The position numbers and the translations under genes were made by a program. A DNA stretch of 64,000 nt from Pseudomonadota bacterium (GTDB lineage Bacteria; Pseudomonadota; Alphaproteobacteria; Acetobacterales; Acetobacteraceae), in the NCBI GenBank assembly GCA_019351895.1, contig JABBOH010000003.1, forward strand, positions 1 to 64,000, in the 5' to 3' direction. The notes under the pieces are model-generated. The model saw only the letters and a program-made list of their open reading frames with translations, had not been told where the DNA came from and searched no databases. Positions 57,129-64,000 of the stretch are shown here, in pieces. Every line of letters begins with the position of its first letter. The first letter of the stretch is position 1.

Positions 57129-57355
57129 ACGCGGCGGCCCCGCATCGCTTCGGCCCATTCGGCGAGCGAAAGCCATGGACCATTCGGCTTGGACGTTGTA
57201 TCAATCTTGCCGGTTCTATCGCCTTCGACTGTCGCCCGCGGCGCTGTGTCACCAGTGCCCGGGCGTTTTCGTTCCAGAGGCGGTGCCAACCACCTTCGAC
57301 TGAAGTTGTAGTTCTTTGCGGGATCGCTCATGGCGGCGTATACGGCAGCGTCCAT
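57125..57355 (-). CDS. Small hypothetical protein
   Basis: 76 residues, ATG 57355, two bases after the AlpA-like stop; overlaps the primase start by ATGA. Contains NYNFSRRWLAPPLERKRPGTG and ends GPWLSLAEWAEAMRGRRV. The tight spacing on both sides supports translation. Function unknown; perhaps a primase cofactor. Confidence 0.6.
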   Translation of the reverse strand: MDAAVYAAMSDPAKNYNFSRRWLAPPLERKRPGTGDTAPRATVEGDRTGKIDTTSKPNGPWLSLAEWAEAMRGRRV

Positions 57356-57357
57356 GA

Positions 57358-57603
57358 TCAGGCTGCCTTCTGCACACGCGCAGCCTGCCAGCGACGCAGA
57401 TCACCAAGACGCCAGTAGTTGCGGCGATTGATCTGGATAGGCTGAGGGAACTGCACCCGCTCATCGCGGATCCAGCGCCAGATGCACATGTGCGACACGT
57501 TGCCGACGCGCGCCCGGGTCTGGTTGCTGGTGAGCAATGTATCGTCGTCAGTAGAAGCCGTCGTGTCCGCCGGCTCTCTGTGGTGTCCTGAAGTCTGCAG
57601 CAT
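57358..57603 (-). CDS. AlpA-like / MerR-fold regulator or excisionase
   Basis: 81 residues. LLTSNQTRARVGNVSHMCIWRWIRDERVQFPQPIQINRRNYWRLGDLRRWQ is a winged-helix DNA-binding domain of the AlpA/excisionase group, which controls integrase expression and excision. First gene of the replication operon. It is a candidate to bind the palindromes near the integrase and near 53669. Confidence 0.83.
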   Translation of the reverse strand: MLQTSGHHREPADTTASTDDDTLLTSNQTRARVGNVSHMCIWRWIRDERVQFPQPIQINRRNYWRLGDLRRWQAARVQKAA

Positions 57604-57655
57604 GTGGCCTCCGTTCCATTTGGAGGCCTCTAGTTATCGGGTGTGATAACGTGGG

Positions 57656-58264
57656 TCAGTCACGCGATCGGGGCGCAGGTTTGGTGATGGTCTTGGAGCG
57701 TCTTGGGCTCTGCCGTGCTTTGGACAAGCGGTTTCTGAAGGCGAGTGCGCTAATGCTTTCCTGCTTCTGTATCAAGTCAGAGAGAGAGCCCTGCACTTCT
57801 TTCCGGAGTTGCCGATGGTCCTCCAGCTGAGGACTGTCGTGTATGGAAAGGTGTAAGTCATCTGAAGTCTCCCGATCATGACGCTGGAAGGCGCTCCAGC
57901 CCTTCCTGACAAATCCCAGGGCCTGTCCGACGTAAGATGACCGCTTGTCGGTATACCCCCCCTCTGCGTCGGGTACTTGACGAAGCGCTCCCACCTCATC
58001 GAAAGGAATGCTTGGCAACGGACGTTCGTCTGCAGGATCGATGCCCAAGGACAAGCGCCCGATCTTCTCGGCGCACTGCGCAAGGTAGCTGTTCATCCAA
58101 TCTGGCATCGGATATGGGGTTAGCCCGCGCTCTGCCTGTTTGCGGTTGTGCTTAGTCAGGCGCTCGATCGCATCCCAGGCTGCGATCACGTCTCCATCCT
58201 GAGAGTATCTGTCGCGCAGGTCATCCAGCGCACGAGAAAGGGTGCTGTCACTGATCTGCGTCAC
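57656..58264 (-). CDS. Hypothetical protein downstream of integrase
   Basis: 202 residues from a GTG overlapping the integrase stop (GTGA). Helical and charged: DSTLSRALDDLRDRYSQDGDVIAAWDAIERL, then YSYVGQALGFVRKGWSAFQRHDRE-like core and a basic C-terminus (RRSKTITKPAPRSRD). Made from the same transcript as the integrase. No family recognised. Confidence 0.6.
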   Translation of the reverse strand: MTQISDSTLSRALDDLRDRYSQDGDVIAAWDAIERLTKHNRKQAERGLTPYPMPDWMNSYLAQCAEKIGRLSLGIDPADERPLPSIPFDEVGALRQVPDAEGGYTDKRSSYVGQALGFVRKGWSAFQRHDRETSDDLHLSIHDSPQLEDHRQLRKEVQGSLSDLIQKQESISALAFRNRLSKARQSPRRSKTITKPAPRSRD

Positions 58265-59613
58265 GCTGACACCCGCTCGATCTGCCGCAGCGCCACCACG
58301 TTCTCCTCTGCCGGCTTCAGGAGCCGGGTGAGGTAGCCTGCCCAGGTGTCGAGCGCGTGCCGCTTCTCGGTCAGATACTCATAGGTGTTGTAGACGCGGC
58401 CGGTAACGCCGCGGGCGGCGTGGTTGAGCACCTTGGAGATGATGAACTCGGGGATGCCGAGGCGACCCATCTCTGTTGCGACGGTCCGGCGCAGGTCGTG
58501 GATGCCCCACTCCTCCATCTTCGCGGCCCCAGGGTCTACCTCTAGCCGAGCCGCCATGACTTTTTGCTCGATCCGCTCTTTCGCACGGGAGAAGCCGCTG
58601 ATGGGTGTGTTGCCTTCAGTCGTGAAGACGAAGGGGCTCGGCCGGGTCGAGTGGTTCTTTTCGGTCATCGTCTTGCGCGGGAGGGCCGTGAGGACCTCCA
58701 GCGCCATCTCGGACAGAGGCACGACATGCGCCCTTCCCGCTTTCGTTTGATCGGCGGACAACGTCCACGTCTTCCCGTCCAGGTCGATATCGGCCCAGCG
58801 CATTCCCGCGACCTCGGTTCGACGTTGGCCGGTGATGAGGCACATTTGGAAGAACGGTCCGAACGGATAGCCAGCCGCGGCGAAGCGGGGCCATAGCTCT
58901 TTCACCTCATCGGCCGACAAGGTGCGATCGCGCGGCTCCTCGTGGCCGGGTCGCTCCACCAGCGCGCATGGGTTGACCTCCACCAAGCCGCGCCGGATCG
59001 CCCAGTTGAACAGGGCGCGAATTGCGGAGAGCACTCTGTTCGCTGCGATCGGGCCACCCGCGGCGCGGATCTTCTTGCCGTCCACCTTGCGCTCCGTCCC
59101 GCGCTCGGCCACATCGTCCAGCATTTCTATCACGTCTTTGCGAGCTAATGATGCCAGCGACCTGTCACTCCACCGTGGCAGAACGTGGTTGGTGAAAAGA
59201 CGCCGCGTCTCGACAACGTAGCCGGCCGAGCGCCCCTTCTTCGTCAGACCACGCTGCAGATAGTCCTCAATCACCTCGGAGAGCAGCTTGGGCTTGGCGA
59301 CCGGCGCCTTGGCTTTTGCCTTCTCTTCGGCCGGATCGACCCCCCGAGACAGCAGCGCCAGCATGTCGCCCGCCAGCCTGCGCGCGTCCGCAAGGCTCAG
59401 TGCGGGGTAGGACGGTTCCAACGAGATCCGCTTCTGGGTCCCGCGGTACCTATATAAGAGCATCCATGTCCGGCGCCCCTCCGGAGTGCGCGGCGTCTTG
59501 CCGGCTACCCTCAGCCCAAAGCCAGGCAGCGTAGCGTCGAAGTAGTCCACCCGCCCTCCAGGCGGAGCTGTCAAGCGCTGAGCGGCAGCATCCGTGAACT
59601 TAACGACTGGCAC
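58261..59613 (-). CDS. int: Tyrosine-type integrase (DUF4102/Arm-DNA-binding)
   Basis: 450 residues from GTG 59613, preceded by GAGGAGGG; ATG 59634 (ORF track) would place that sequence inside the gene. N-terminal Arm domain (RVDYFDATLPGFGLRVAGKTPRT), SAM-like core-binding domain, and the catalytic domain with Arg in TGQRRTEVAG, HDLRRTVATEM, LNHAARGVTG and nucleophile Tyr in RVYNTYEYL. Recombines attP with the tRNA-Lys attB. It lies 183 bases from attR, transcribed away from it. Confidence 0.95.
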   Translation of the reverse strand: MPVVKFTDAAAQRLTAPPGGRVDYFDATLPGFGLRVAGKTPRTPEGRRTWMLLYRYRGTQKRISLEPSYPALSLADARRLAGDMLALLSRGVDPAEEKAKAKAPVAKPKLLSEVIEDYLQRGLTKKGRSAGYVVETRRLFTNHVLPRWSDRSLASLARKDVIEMLDDVAERGTERKVDGKKIRAAGGPIAANRVLSAIRALFNWAIRRGLVEVNPCALVERPGHEEPRDRTLSADEVKELWPRFAAAGYPFGPFFQMCLITGQRRTEVAGMRWADIDLDGKTWTLSADQTKAGRAHVVPLSEMALEVLTALPRKTMTEKNHSTRPSPFVFTTEGNTPISGFSRAKERIEQKVMAARLEVDPGAAKMEEWGIHDLRRTVATEMGRLGIPEFIISKVLNHAARGVTGRVYNTYEYLTEKRHALDTWAGYLTRLLKPAEENVVALRQIERVSA

Positions 59614-59640
59614 CGAACCCTCCTCGGAAAACATGAGATC

Positions 59641-59696
59641 GCCGTGGGTAGACCATGGGTAACACCCCAGGGGTGTTATGGAGCGTTACCCACGGC
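59641..59696. promoter_or_regulatory. Nested palindromes upstream of the integrase
   Basis: Outer arms GCCGTGGGTA (59641-59650) and TACCCACGGC (59687-59696) are perfect 10-bp inverted repeats. Inside is a second perfect 9-bp palindrome, TAACACCCC-A-GGGGTGTTA (59660-59678). Lying 7 to 60 bases upstream of the integrase gene, it is probably the operator/promoter of int, the binding site of an excisionase-like protein, or both. Confidence 0.7.
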
Positions 59697-59796
59697 TCAT
59701 CACGTACCATAACAAATCCCCAATTAGCAAGGTGATTTGCGGCGATCTTGAGGGTTGAGCAGGTGTTTTGCTAGGGTCTGTTTTGGGCCGTTCCAC

Positions 59797-59843
59797 GACT
59801 TTTAATCATGGGGTCGTGGGTTCGAGTCCCACCGGGCTCACCA
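59797..59843 (+). repeat. attR: 47-bp partial copy of tRNA-Lys
   Basis: Identical to 42156-42202. It contains only the 3' part of tRNA-Lys from the anticodon stem onward, so it is not a functional tRNA gene. Marks the right boundary of the element. Confidence 0.95.
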
Positions 59844-59886
59844 TGTCTCGGAACGCTCACAAGGAACCCGCGGTGCCGGTCGTGGG

Positions 59887-60411
59887 TCAGACCCCGAAGA
59901 AAAAAACCCTGCGAAGAAATCCCGGGAGCCATCCCGGGCTTCGCGTCGTCCTTCGCGGCGGAGCGGCCTGAACCGGCCGCGGCGCAGCCTTGATGTTGTC
60001 GCAGCGCTGAGTGCTTCCTGCGAAAGCCGAGCAGCCCGGCAGCACCGCGTTCCAGACGAACTTCATGCCCTGCCCGTTCTTCGGCGCCTCCACGAACGCG
60101 TCTATGACGGTGACGCGGCCGTCCGGTGCGAAGGTGAAGTATACCACCCCATCATAGCCGCGTTTTCCGAACGCGTAGTTGCTCTCGAAGCGGAGCACGG
60201 CCCCCGCGTCAGGCAAGCCGGGTGCCGCCATCACCGCCACCACCTGATCCTTGGTGGCTCCCTCAAGCGAGGTGAGGACGGCCTTCGTCAACGGCGTGCA
60301 GGACAGGTCGGGCCGGCCGGGATCGCTCCCGGTCCACCAGCAGGCGGCTACGTTCGCATGAGCGGCGCCGCTCATCGCGGCAGACAGGGCAGCAACAAAC
60401 CAAAGACGCAT
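59887..60411 (-). CDS. Small secreted hypothetical protein
   Basis: 174 residues. Signal peptide MRLWFVAALSAAMSGAAHA, four cysteines in the mature part, and a lipoprotein-SmpA/OmlA-like central region (GATKDQVVAVMAAPGLP...RFESNYAFGKRGYDGVVYFTFAPDGRVTVIDAF). Probably periplasmic. The last about 20 codons are encoded by a terminator hairpin and its poly-U, so the true C-terminus is doubtful; a frameshift upstream is possible. First chromosomal gene after attR. Confidence 0.7.
   Translation of the reverse strand: MRLWFVAALSAAMSGAAHANVAACWWTGSDPGRPDLSCTPLTKAVLTSLEGATKDQVVAVMAAPGLPDAGAVLRFESNYAFGKRGYDGVVYFTFAPDGRVTVIDAFVEAPKNGQGMKFVWNAVLPGCSAFAGSTQRCDNIKAAPRPVQAAPPRRTTRSPGWLPGFLRRVFFFGV
59900..59944 (-). 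terminator. Strong terminator on the minus strand
   Basis: Stem GCGAAG-CCCGGGA / TCCCGGG-(ATTT)-CTTCGC with a TGGC loop, followed on the minus strand by AGGG and seven U. It ends upstream of the ORF's stop codon at 59887. Confidence 0.75.
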
Positions 60412-60625
60412 GGATCGATCCGCCCTACCCGACCGTCACGACCGTCGCTTCGCCTATTCTAGAAGTGCCGGTCTTCCGCCGCTGGCAGGTGTGATCGCAC
60501 AACCCTACGGGCTCTGTCGAGCTAAGTAGAGTTTATTGGCTAAATTAGATGATGATGACATCGACCCTCGTGGTGAGCGCGCCGTCCATCAAGTGCTGAC
60601 GCCGCGCCGGTCGCCCGCTTGTCGC

Positions 60626-61954
60626 TCACTGCGGCCGATAGCCCTCCCACAGCCACTCCAAGGCCTCGGGCAAGGTCTGCGCCACCGTTGCCGCATCGAC
60701 ATGCGCCGCGTTGCGGGCAAAGACAAACTGATAGTGATAGCCCTTCGCGGCCAGCACCTTCGCCATGCCTTCATTCGCCAGCGTCCAGTCGTGCATTCCG
60801 TCCGCCAGCGGGGCAATCGGATAGAACAGATCCCGGTCGCCGGTCTCGAACCAGAAGCGGATCGGCTTGCGCGGGCTGTTCGGGATCAGCGGAGCGCCCG
60901 TCTCCGCCGTGGTCGGGGCCGCGTGCACACCCTCGACACCGAGGTGCGGAAATGCCGGACCCGGCCATGCGTCGTGATATTGCCAAGCCCCGCCGGGCAG
61001 AGACGGGTTTTGCGGCCATTGCTGATTCACCATTGTCGGCGAATAGGCGAGAACGCGGTGATATAGGTCAGGCCTGAACCAGGCCATCGTAAAGGCCGCG
61101 GCACCGCTCGAGCTGATGCCCATCGTCGCCCGTCCATCCGGATTCTGCGTCAGGCGCACATGGGCATGCTCGGCGACCAGCGGCAGCACCTCGCGCTCCA
61201 CCCAGTCCGCATAGGCGCTGGACACAGTGTCGTATTCAAGTCCGCGCTCACTGCCCTGCGCATCCTGCCCGCCCGCGCCGATGCCGATCGCGACGATCGC
61301 CGGGATGCGGTGCGCGTGGATCAGATTGTCGAGCACGGTAAAGAACTGCTTCTCGTGGAAGAACCCATGCGGCCCTCCGTCGCCGAACACGATGAACGGG
61401 GCCGCCGACCCCGCCACATATTCTGCCGGCACGTAGACGTCGACACTCCTGGTCCAAACCCCGGCGTGGCTGGTGCGCAGCGTGAGATCGGATTTGTCGC
61501 CGGGCGCGGTCCTCGCGGTATAGACGGACGCATCGAGACAGTGGCCGGGGTCCTCACGGACGATACCGGGGGTAAATATCACGCCGTCAGTGGATGACAT
61601 CGTGAAGCTATAGACCTTGCCGGTGGGCACGCCACTTTGTGCGACGGTCTCCGGAGCCGGCTTATGGATCGGCCCGATGATGAAATTGCCGTCGGCGCCG
61701 GGTGGCGGCAAAGTCCCTGCCGGAAGTTCTTTGGCCGGCGGATAGTTCGGGTTGTGCGGGTCGCGCGTCGGTGGCGAGGTCTTAAGGTTCAGCCCGGTCG
61801 TGTCGATGAAGAACGGCTTGGAGCGGTCGGTCGTATTCGCACCCGGCGGGATATTGGCATTTCCCTGCATGCAAGCCTTCTGAGCCGCAGCTGCGGGCAA
61901 CGCCATAGAACCTGCCAGCAGCATGCCCAAGCATCCCGATGCAAGTATTTTCAT
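60626..61954 (-). CDS. Secreted esterase, enterochelin-esterase-like fold
   Basis: 442 residues from ATG 61954 with GGGAGGA upstream. Signal peptide MKILASGCLGMLLAGSMALPAAAA. Alpha/beta-hydrolase of the putative-esterase (Fes/D) family: DVYVPAEYVAGSAAPFIVFGDG (core strand), nucleophile Ser in MGISSSGAAAFTMAWF, Asp in ETGDRDLFYP and His in RNAAHVDA. Acts in the periplasm or outside. Substrate unknown; stands alone on the minus strand. Confidence 0.83.
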   Translation of the reverse strand: MKILASGCLGMLLAGSMALPAAAAQKACMQGNANIPPGANTTDRSKPFFIDTTGLNLKTSPPTRDPHNPNYPPAKELPAGTLPPPGADGNFIIGPIHKPAPETVAQSGVPTGKVYSFTMSSTDGVIFTPGIVREDPGHCLDASVYTARTAPGDKSDLTLRTSHAGVWTRSVDVYVPAEYVAGSAAPFIVFGDGGPHGFFHEKQFFTVLDNLIHAHRIPAIVAIGIGAGGQDAQGSERGLEYDTVSSAYADWVEREVLPLVAEHAHVRLTQNPDGRATMGISSSGAAAFTMAWFRPDLYHRVLAYSPTMVNQQWPQNPSLPGGAWQYHDAWPGPAFPHLGVEGVHAAPTTAETGAPLIPNSPRKPIRFWFETGDRDLFYPIAPLADGMHDWTLANEGMAKVLAAKGYHYQFVFARNAAHVDAATVAQTLPEALEWLWEGYRPQ

Positions 61955-62109
61955 TGTGTCGTCCTCCCTGGCAAGCACGACATCACCCAGGTGGCGTTTG
62001 TGCTTTGCGGGAGCAAATGTCGCTATTATGGCGTGCCTTGCCAATAGGTTGCGGACACTCAGTTCAAACTTGCGACGCGAAAGGGTTCACGTTCGCGGGA
62101 TCTTCACCT

Positions 62110-62766
62110 CTAACGCTCGATGAGGCGCAGGAGATCGGAGCGCGACAAGGTCGTGCCGGTCGAAAGTTCCCAAAAAGGCTGGCTCCATACAAGATAGCGC
62201 GAGAAACTCTCCTGCCAGTCAATGGTCTGCCCAGGCACAACCTTGGCTATCGGCAAACCTCCTGACGAGTCCACCTCGTTGATGAGTCCCGTATCGATCT
62301 CGCAGCTTGAACCGTTTTCGAACGTCTTCCTCGCCCTGAGGAGGAAGGCGTACCGCACGCGCAACCCATCCTGAAGTTGCGCGGTGCCGGTGGTCTCCGA
62401 ACTGATGGCGAGGCAGCTGGACGTTACAGTGAACGCCGGAAGCCGAAAGCTCGTCGCCATCCTGTAGGCGTCCTGCGCCGCCGTCACCGCCTGGATGATC
62501 TGGCTGACGGGCGTGTTGTATCGCGAGCCCCCGACGAGAAGGCTATTGGCGCCGCTCGACCATCGCATGGCGTTCAGCCAGGCCTGCCAGCCTGGATCCT
62601 GGCTGACGAACAGCGCCACCTGCCCATGGTTATAGGCCGTGCGATCCTCCTCGGCCGAAGGTGGCGGGACGGGCGGCGGCTGAGCCGGCACCGGGGACCC
62701 GGATGCGCAAGCCGCGAGCATCAACAGTCCCAGACAGCTGAAAAGCGCCGAGGCTCTTGCTTTCAT
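62110..62766 (-). CDS. Lipoprotein, hypothetical
   Basis: 218 residues from ATG 62766 (GGAGA upstream); ATG 62781 and 62811 are in frame. Lipobox LMLAAC, then a Pro-rich linker (PAQPPPVPPPSAEED) and an exported domain with YNTPVSQIIQAVTAAQDAYRMATSFRLPAF and four further strands. Anchored to the outer or inner membrane. No family recognised. Confidence 0.72.
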   Translation of the reverse strand: MKARASALFSCLGLLMLAACASGSPVPAQPPPVPPPSAEEDRTAYNHGQVALFVSQDPGWQAWLNAMRWSSGANSLLVGGSRYNTPVSQIIQAVTAAQDAYRMATSFRLPAFTVTSSCLAISSETTGTAQLQDGLRVRYAFLLRARKTFENGSSCEIDTGLINEVDSSGGLPIAKVVPGQTIDWQESFSRYLVWSQPFWELSTGTTLSRSDLLRLIER

Positions 62767-62975
62767 AGCGTCTCCCGTCATGAGCCCCCCGCACGCAAAG
62801 GGCCGGCGCAAGCGTCCAAGATGACATCCTTACGACACCACTTCATTCGCGCCCGGCGCAGAAACCTTGCCGAACCGGCGCGTTGGCCATGCACGCTCGG
62901 TACGGTACCGGAAAGACAGCGTGACAGGCAGCGGAGCAACGGTAATACTTTGCCGCTGCGACGAGGAGAAACGGT

Positions 62976-63233
62976 ATGCTCACGATCAGGCTCGGGTTGC
63001 TCGTGGGCGTGGTGGCACTGTCCGGTTGCACAGGGATCTCCGGGCCGCCCTCCAGAGTGCAAACAGCAAGTCCCAGCAACATCACCATTCTCACCGATCC
63101 GGCGCTTCGTAATCTTGGCGAGGTCCTGCAGGTCGCAAAGGCGCACTGCGCGCAATACGGCCGCAAGGCGGTGCAGCTTGGCATCGGCAAATTGCGCGGC
63201 GGGCAGGCGCCCGTCAGTTTCGCCTGCCGATAG
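62976..63233 (+). CDS. Small lipoprotein, hypothetical
   Basis: 85 residues, ATG with GACGAGGAG upstream. Lipobox VALSGC, then a mature part with NITILTDPALRNLGEVLQVAKAHCAQYGRKAVQLG and a second cysteine near the end (FACR), so a disulfide is likely. Similar small lipoproteins with a CxxYGRxA motif are common in Proteobacteria; role unknown. Confidence 0.72.
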   Translation: MLTIRLGLLVGVVALSGCTGISGPPSRVQTASPSNITILTDPALRNLGEVLQVAKAHCAQYGRKAVQLGIGKLRGGQAPVSFACR

Positions 63234-63320
63234 CGCGGAGAACAGGCACCGGCGACCATTGCACGGTCGCGCAATCTATGCGAGCGTTCAGGCAATTACC
63301 GGCGTCCTGGGAAAAAAAGT

Positions 63321-64000
63321 TTGAGCACCATCATCCTGGAGACATCCGGGTTATCCAAAGCCTTCAGCGGCTTCACGGCCGTCGACCGGGTGGACCTCAG
63401 GATCGAGACCGGGACGATCCACGCGTTGATCGGTCCAAACGGCGCAGGGAAAACCACCTGCTTCAATCTCCTGACCAAGTTCCTGCAACCGAGCGCCGGC
63501 CGCATCCTCTTTCAGGGGGAAGACATTACGCGTCTCAAGCCAGCCGATGTCGCGCGTCGCGGCATGGTCCGCAGCTTTCAGATATCGGCGGTCTTCGGCC
63601 AGTTGAGCACGCTCGAGAATGTCCGCATCGCCCTGCAGCGCGACCGTGGCGGCAGCTTCGACTTCTGGCGCTCCAGCGATAGCCTCACCCGCTATGACGA
63701 CCGCGCCCGCGCCCTGCTGACGGATGTCGGCCTCGAAACCTTCGCGGACACTCCCGCCGCCGAACTTTCCTATGGCCGCAAGCGCGCACTCGAGATCGCC
63801 ACGACTCTGGCACTTGATCCGCCGCTCCTGCTGCTCGACGAACCGACTGCCGGGATGGCGGAGCCGGACGTGGCCCGCATCGTCACGCTCATCCGCCGCC
63901 TCCGCACGGGGCGCACAATTTTGATGGTGGAGCACAATCTTTCGGTCGTTTCGGGACTGTCGGACCGCATAACGGTCCTCACCCGTGGTCGCGTGCTGGC
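63321..64000 (+). CDS. ABC transporter ATP-binding protein, LivG type (5' part, runs off the window)
   Basis: About 226 residues visible from a TTG start (weak GGGAAA upstream); the frame is open at the window end. Walker A GPNGAGKTT, then DITRLKPADVARRGMVRSFQ (branched-chain amino acid family), a variant signature SYGRKRALEIA, Walker B LLLLDEPTAGM and the switch His in MVEHNL. This is the HAAT/LivG subfamily that powers uptake of amino acids, urea or similar polar compounds. The permease, LivF and binding protein should lie beyond 64 kb. Confidence 0.87.
   Translation, partial: MSTIILETSGLSKAFSGFTAVDRVDLRIETGTIHALIGPNGAGKTTCFNLLTKFLQPSAGRILFQGEDITRLKPADVARRGMVRSFQISAVFGQLSTLENVRIALQRDRGGSFDFWRSSDSLTRYDDRARALLTDVGLETFADTPAAELSYGRKRALEIATTLALDPPLLLLDEPTAGMAEPDVARIVTLIRRLRTGRTILMVEHNLSVVSGLSDRITVLTRGRVL

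Larger units (their letters stand above)
42203..59843. mobile_element. Integrative element in tRNA-Lys, phage-satellite-like or deleted prophage
   Basis: 17.6 kb bounded by the 47-bp tRNA repeat. Right to left it encodes a tyrosine integrase, a hypothetical protein, an AlpA-like regulator, a 76-aa protein, a primase-helicase, an origin-like region, five small or unknown proteins, terminase large subunit, tape-measure protein, hub-like tail protein and a small protein. An accessory part follows (acyltransferase, four coupled tiny genes, RHH protein, small membrane and secreted proteins, protease pair). No portal, capsid, head protease, connector, tail-tube, holin or stand-alone endolysin gene is visible. 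The left end near 42.2-43.4 kb is visibly lower in GC than the chromosome. Confidence 0.93.

Noticed and set aside
59768-59971. Plus-strand ORF and possible second tRNA-Lys at the right end
   Set aside because: Only the 3' 47 bases of tRNA-Lys are present, without the acceptor 5' strand and D-arm, so it is attR; the ORF merely reads through it.

Overview
The window is high-GC DNA from an alphaproteobacterium. The order is probably Hyphomicrobiales (Rhizobiales), judging by the gene order gyrA-coaD-cyclophilin and truB-rpsO-pnp, the sugar ABC/RpiR catabolic islands and the protein flavour. Genus cannot be fixed from the sequence alone. No rRNA or CRISPR array was seen.

Bases 1-15.5k hold a one-direction sugar catabolic locus. 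It contains a cupin-type glucose-6-phosphate isomerase (cut by the window edge), an AroE-like dehydrogenase of unknown substrate, an RpiR regulator, a GlcD-type flavoprotein, an aldo/keto reductase, a lactonase-like amidohydrolase, and a ribose-type ABC importer. These are followed by an aldehyde dehydrogenase, a xylulokinase-like FGGY kinase, a phosphoglycolate-phosphatase-like HAD protein, a second RpiR regulator, rpiA and a FrnE/DsbA-like protein. Import, oxidation, lactone opening, phosphorylation and pentose-phosphate entry are all represented, but the substrate is not evident. Bases 15.5-18.2k hold a LysR / extradiol-dioxygenase-like / esterase set resembling the mhqO-mhqD quinone-detoxification pair. 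Bases 18.1-21.7k hold a second ribose-type ABC importer, rbsBAC, on the minus strand.

Bases 22.2-30k form a surface-polysaccharide-type accessory region. It has a LuxR regulator whose receiver domain lacks the phospho-acceptor, a membrane acyltransferase, an FAD oxidoreductase, a DegT aminotransferase and two GT2 glycosyltransferases. Bases 30.3-42.2k are conserved core: tRNA-Ser(GGA), lepA, a DUF4345 protein, truB, rpsO, pnp, an LpxL-like acyltransferase, gyrA, coaD, a cyclophilin and tRNA-Lys(TTT).

Bases 42,203-59,843 are a 17.6-kb integrative element inserted at the 3' end of tRNA-Lys. A perfect 47-bp direct repeat of the tRNA 3' half flanks it, with a tyrosine integrase at the far end. 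Its content is unusual: an AlpA-like regulator, a primase-helicase, an origin-like region (inverted 9-bp iterons around a DnaA box in a hairpin loop), and a tight operon. In that operon a terminase is followed directly by a tape-measure protein with a muramidase-like domain and a hub-like tail protein. No portal, capsid, connector, tail-tube, holin or separate endolysin gene is visible. It looks like a phage-satellite-like element or a sharply deleted prophage, and it carries accessory genes including an SDH/ClpP-like protease pair, a quartet of overlapping tiny genes and an O-acyltransferase. It is the most interesting feature of the window.

Bases 59.9-64k return to chromosome: a small secreted protein, a secreted esterase, two lipoproteins and the start of a LivG-type ABC ATPase cut by the window end.
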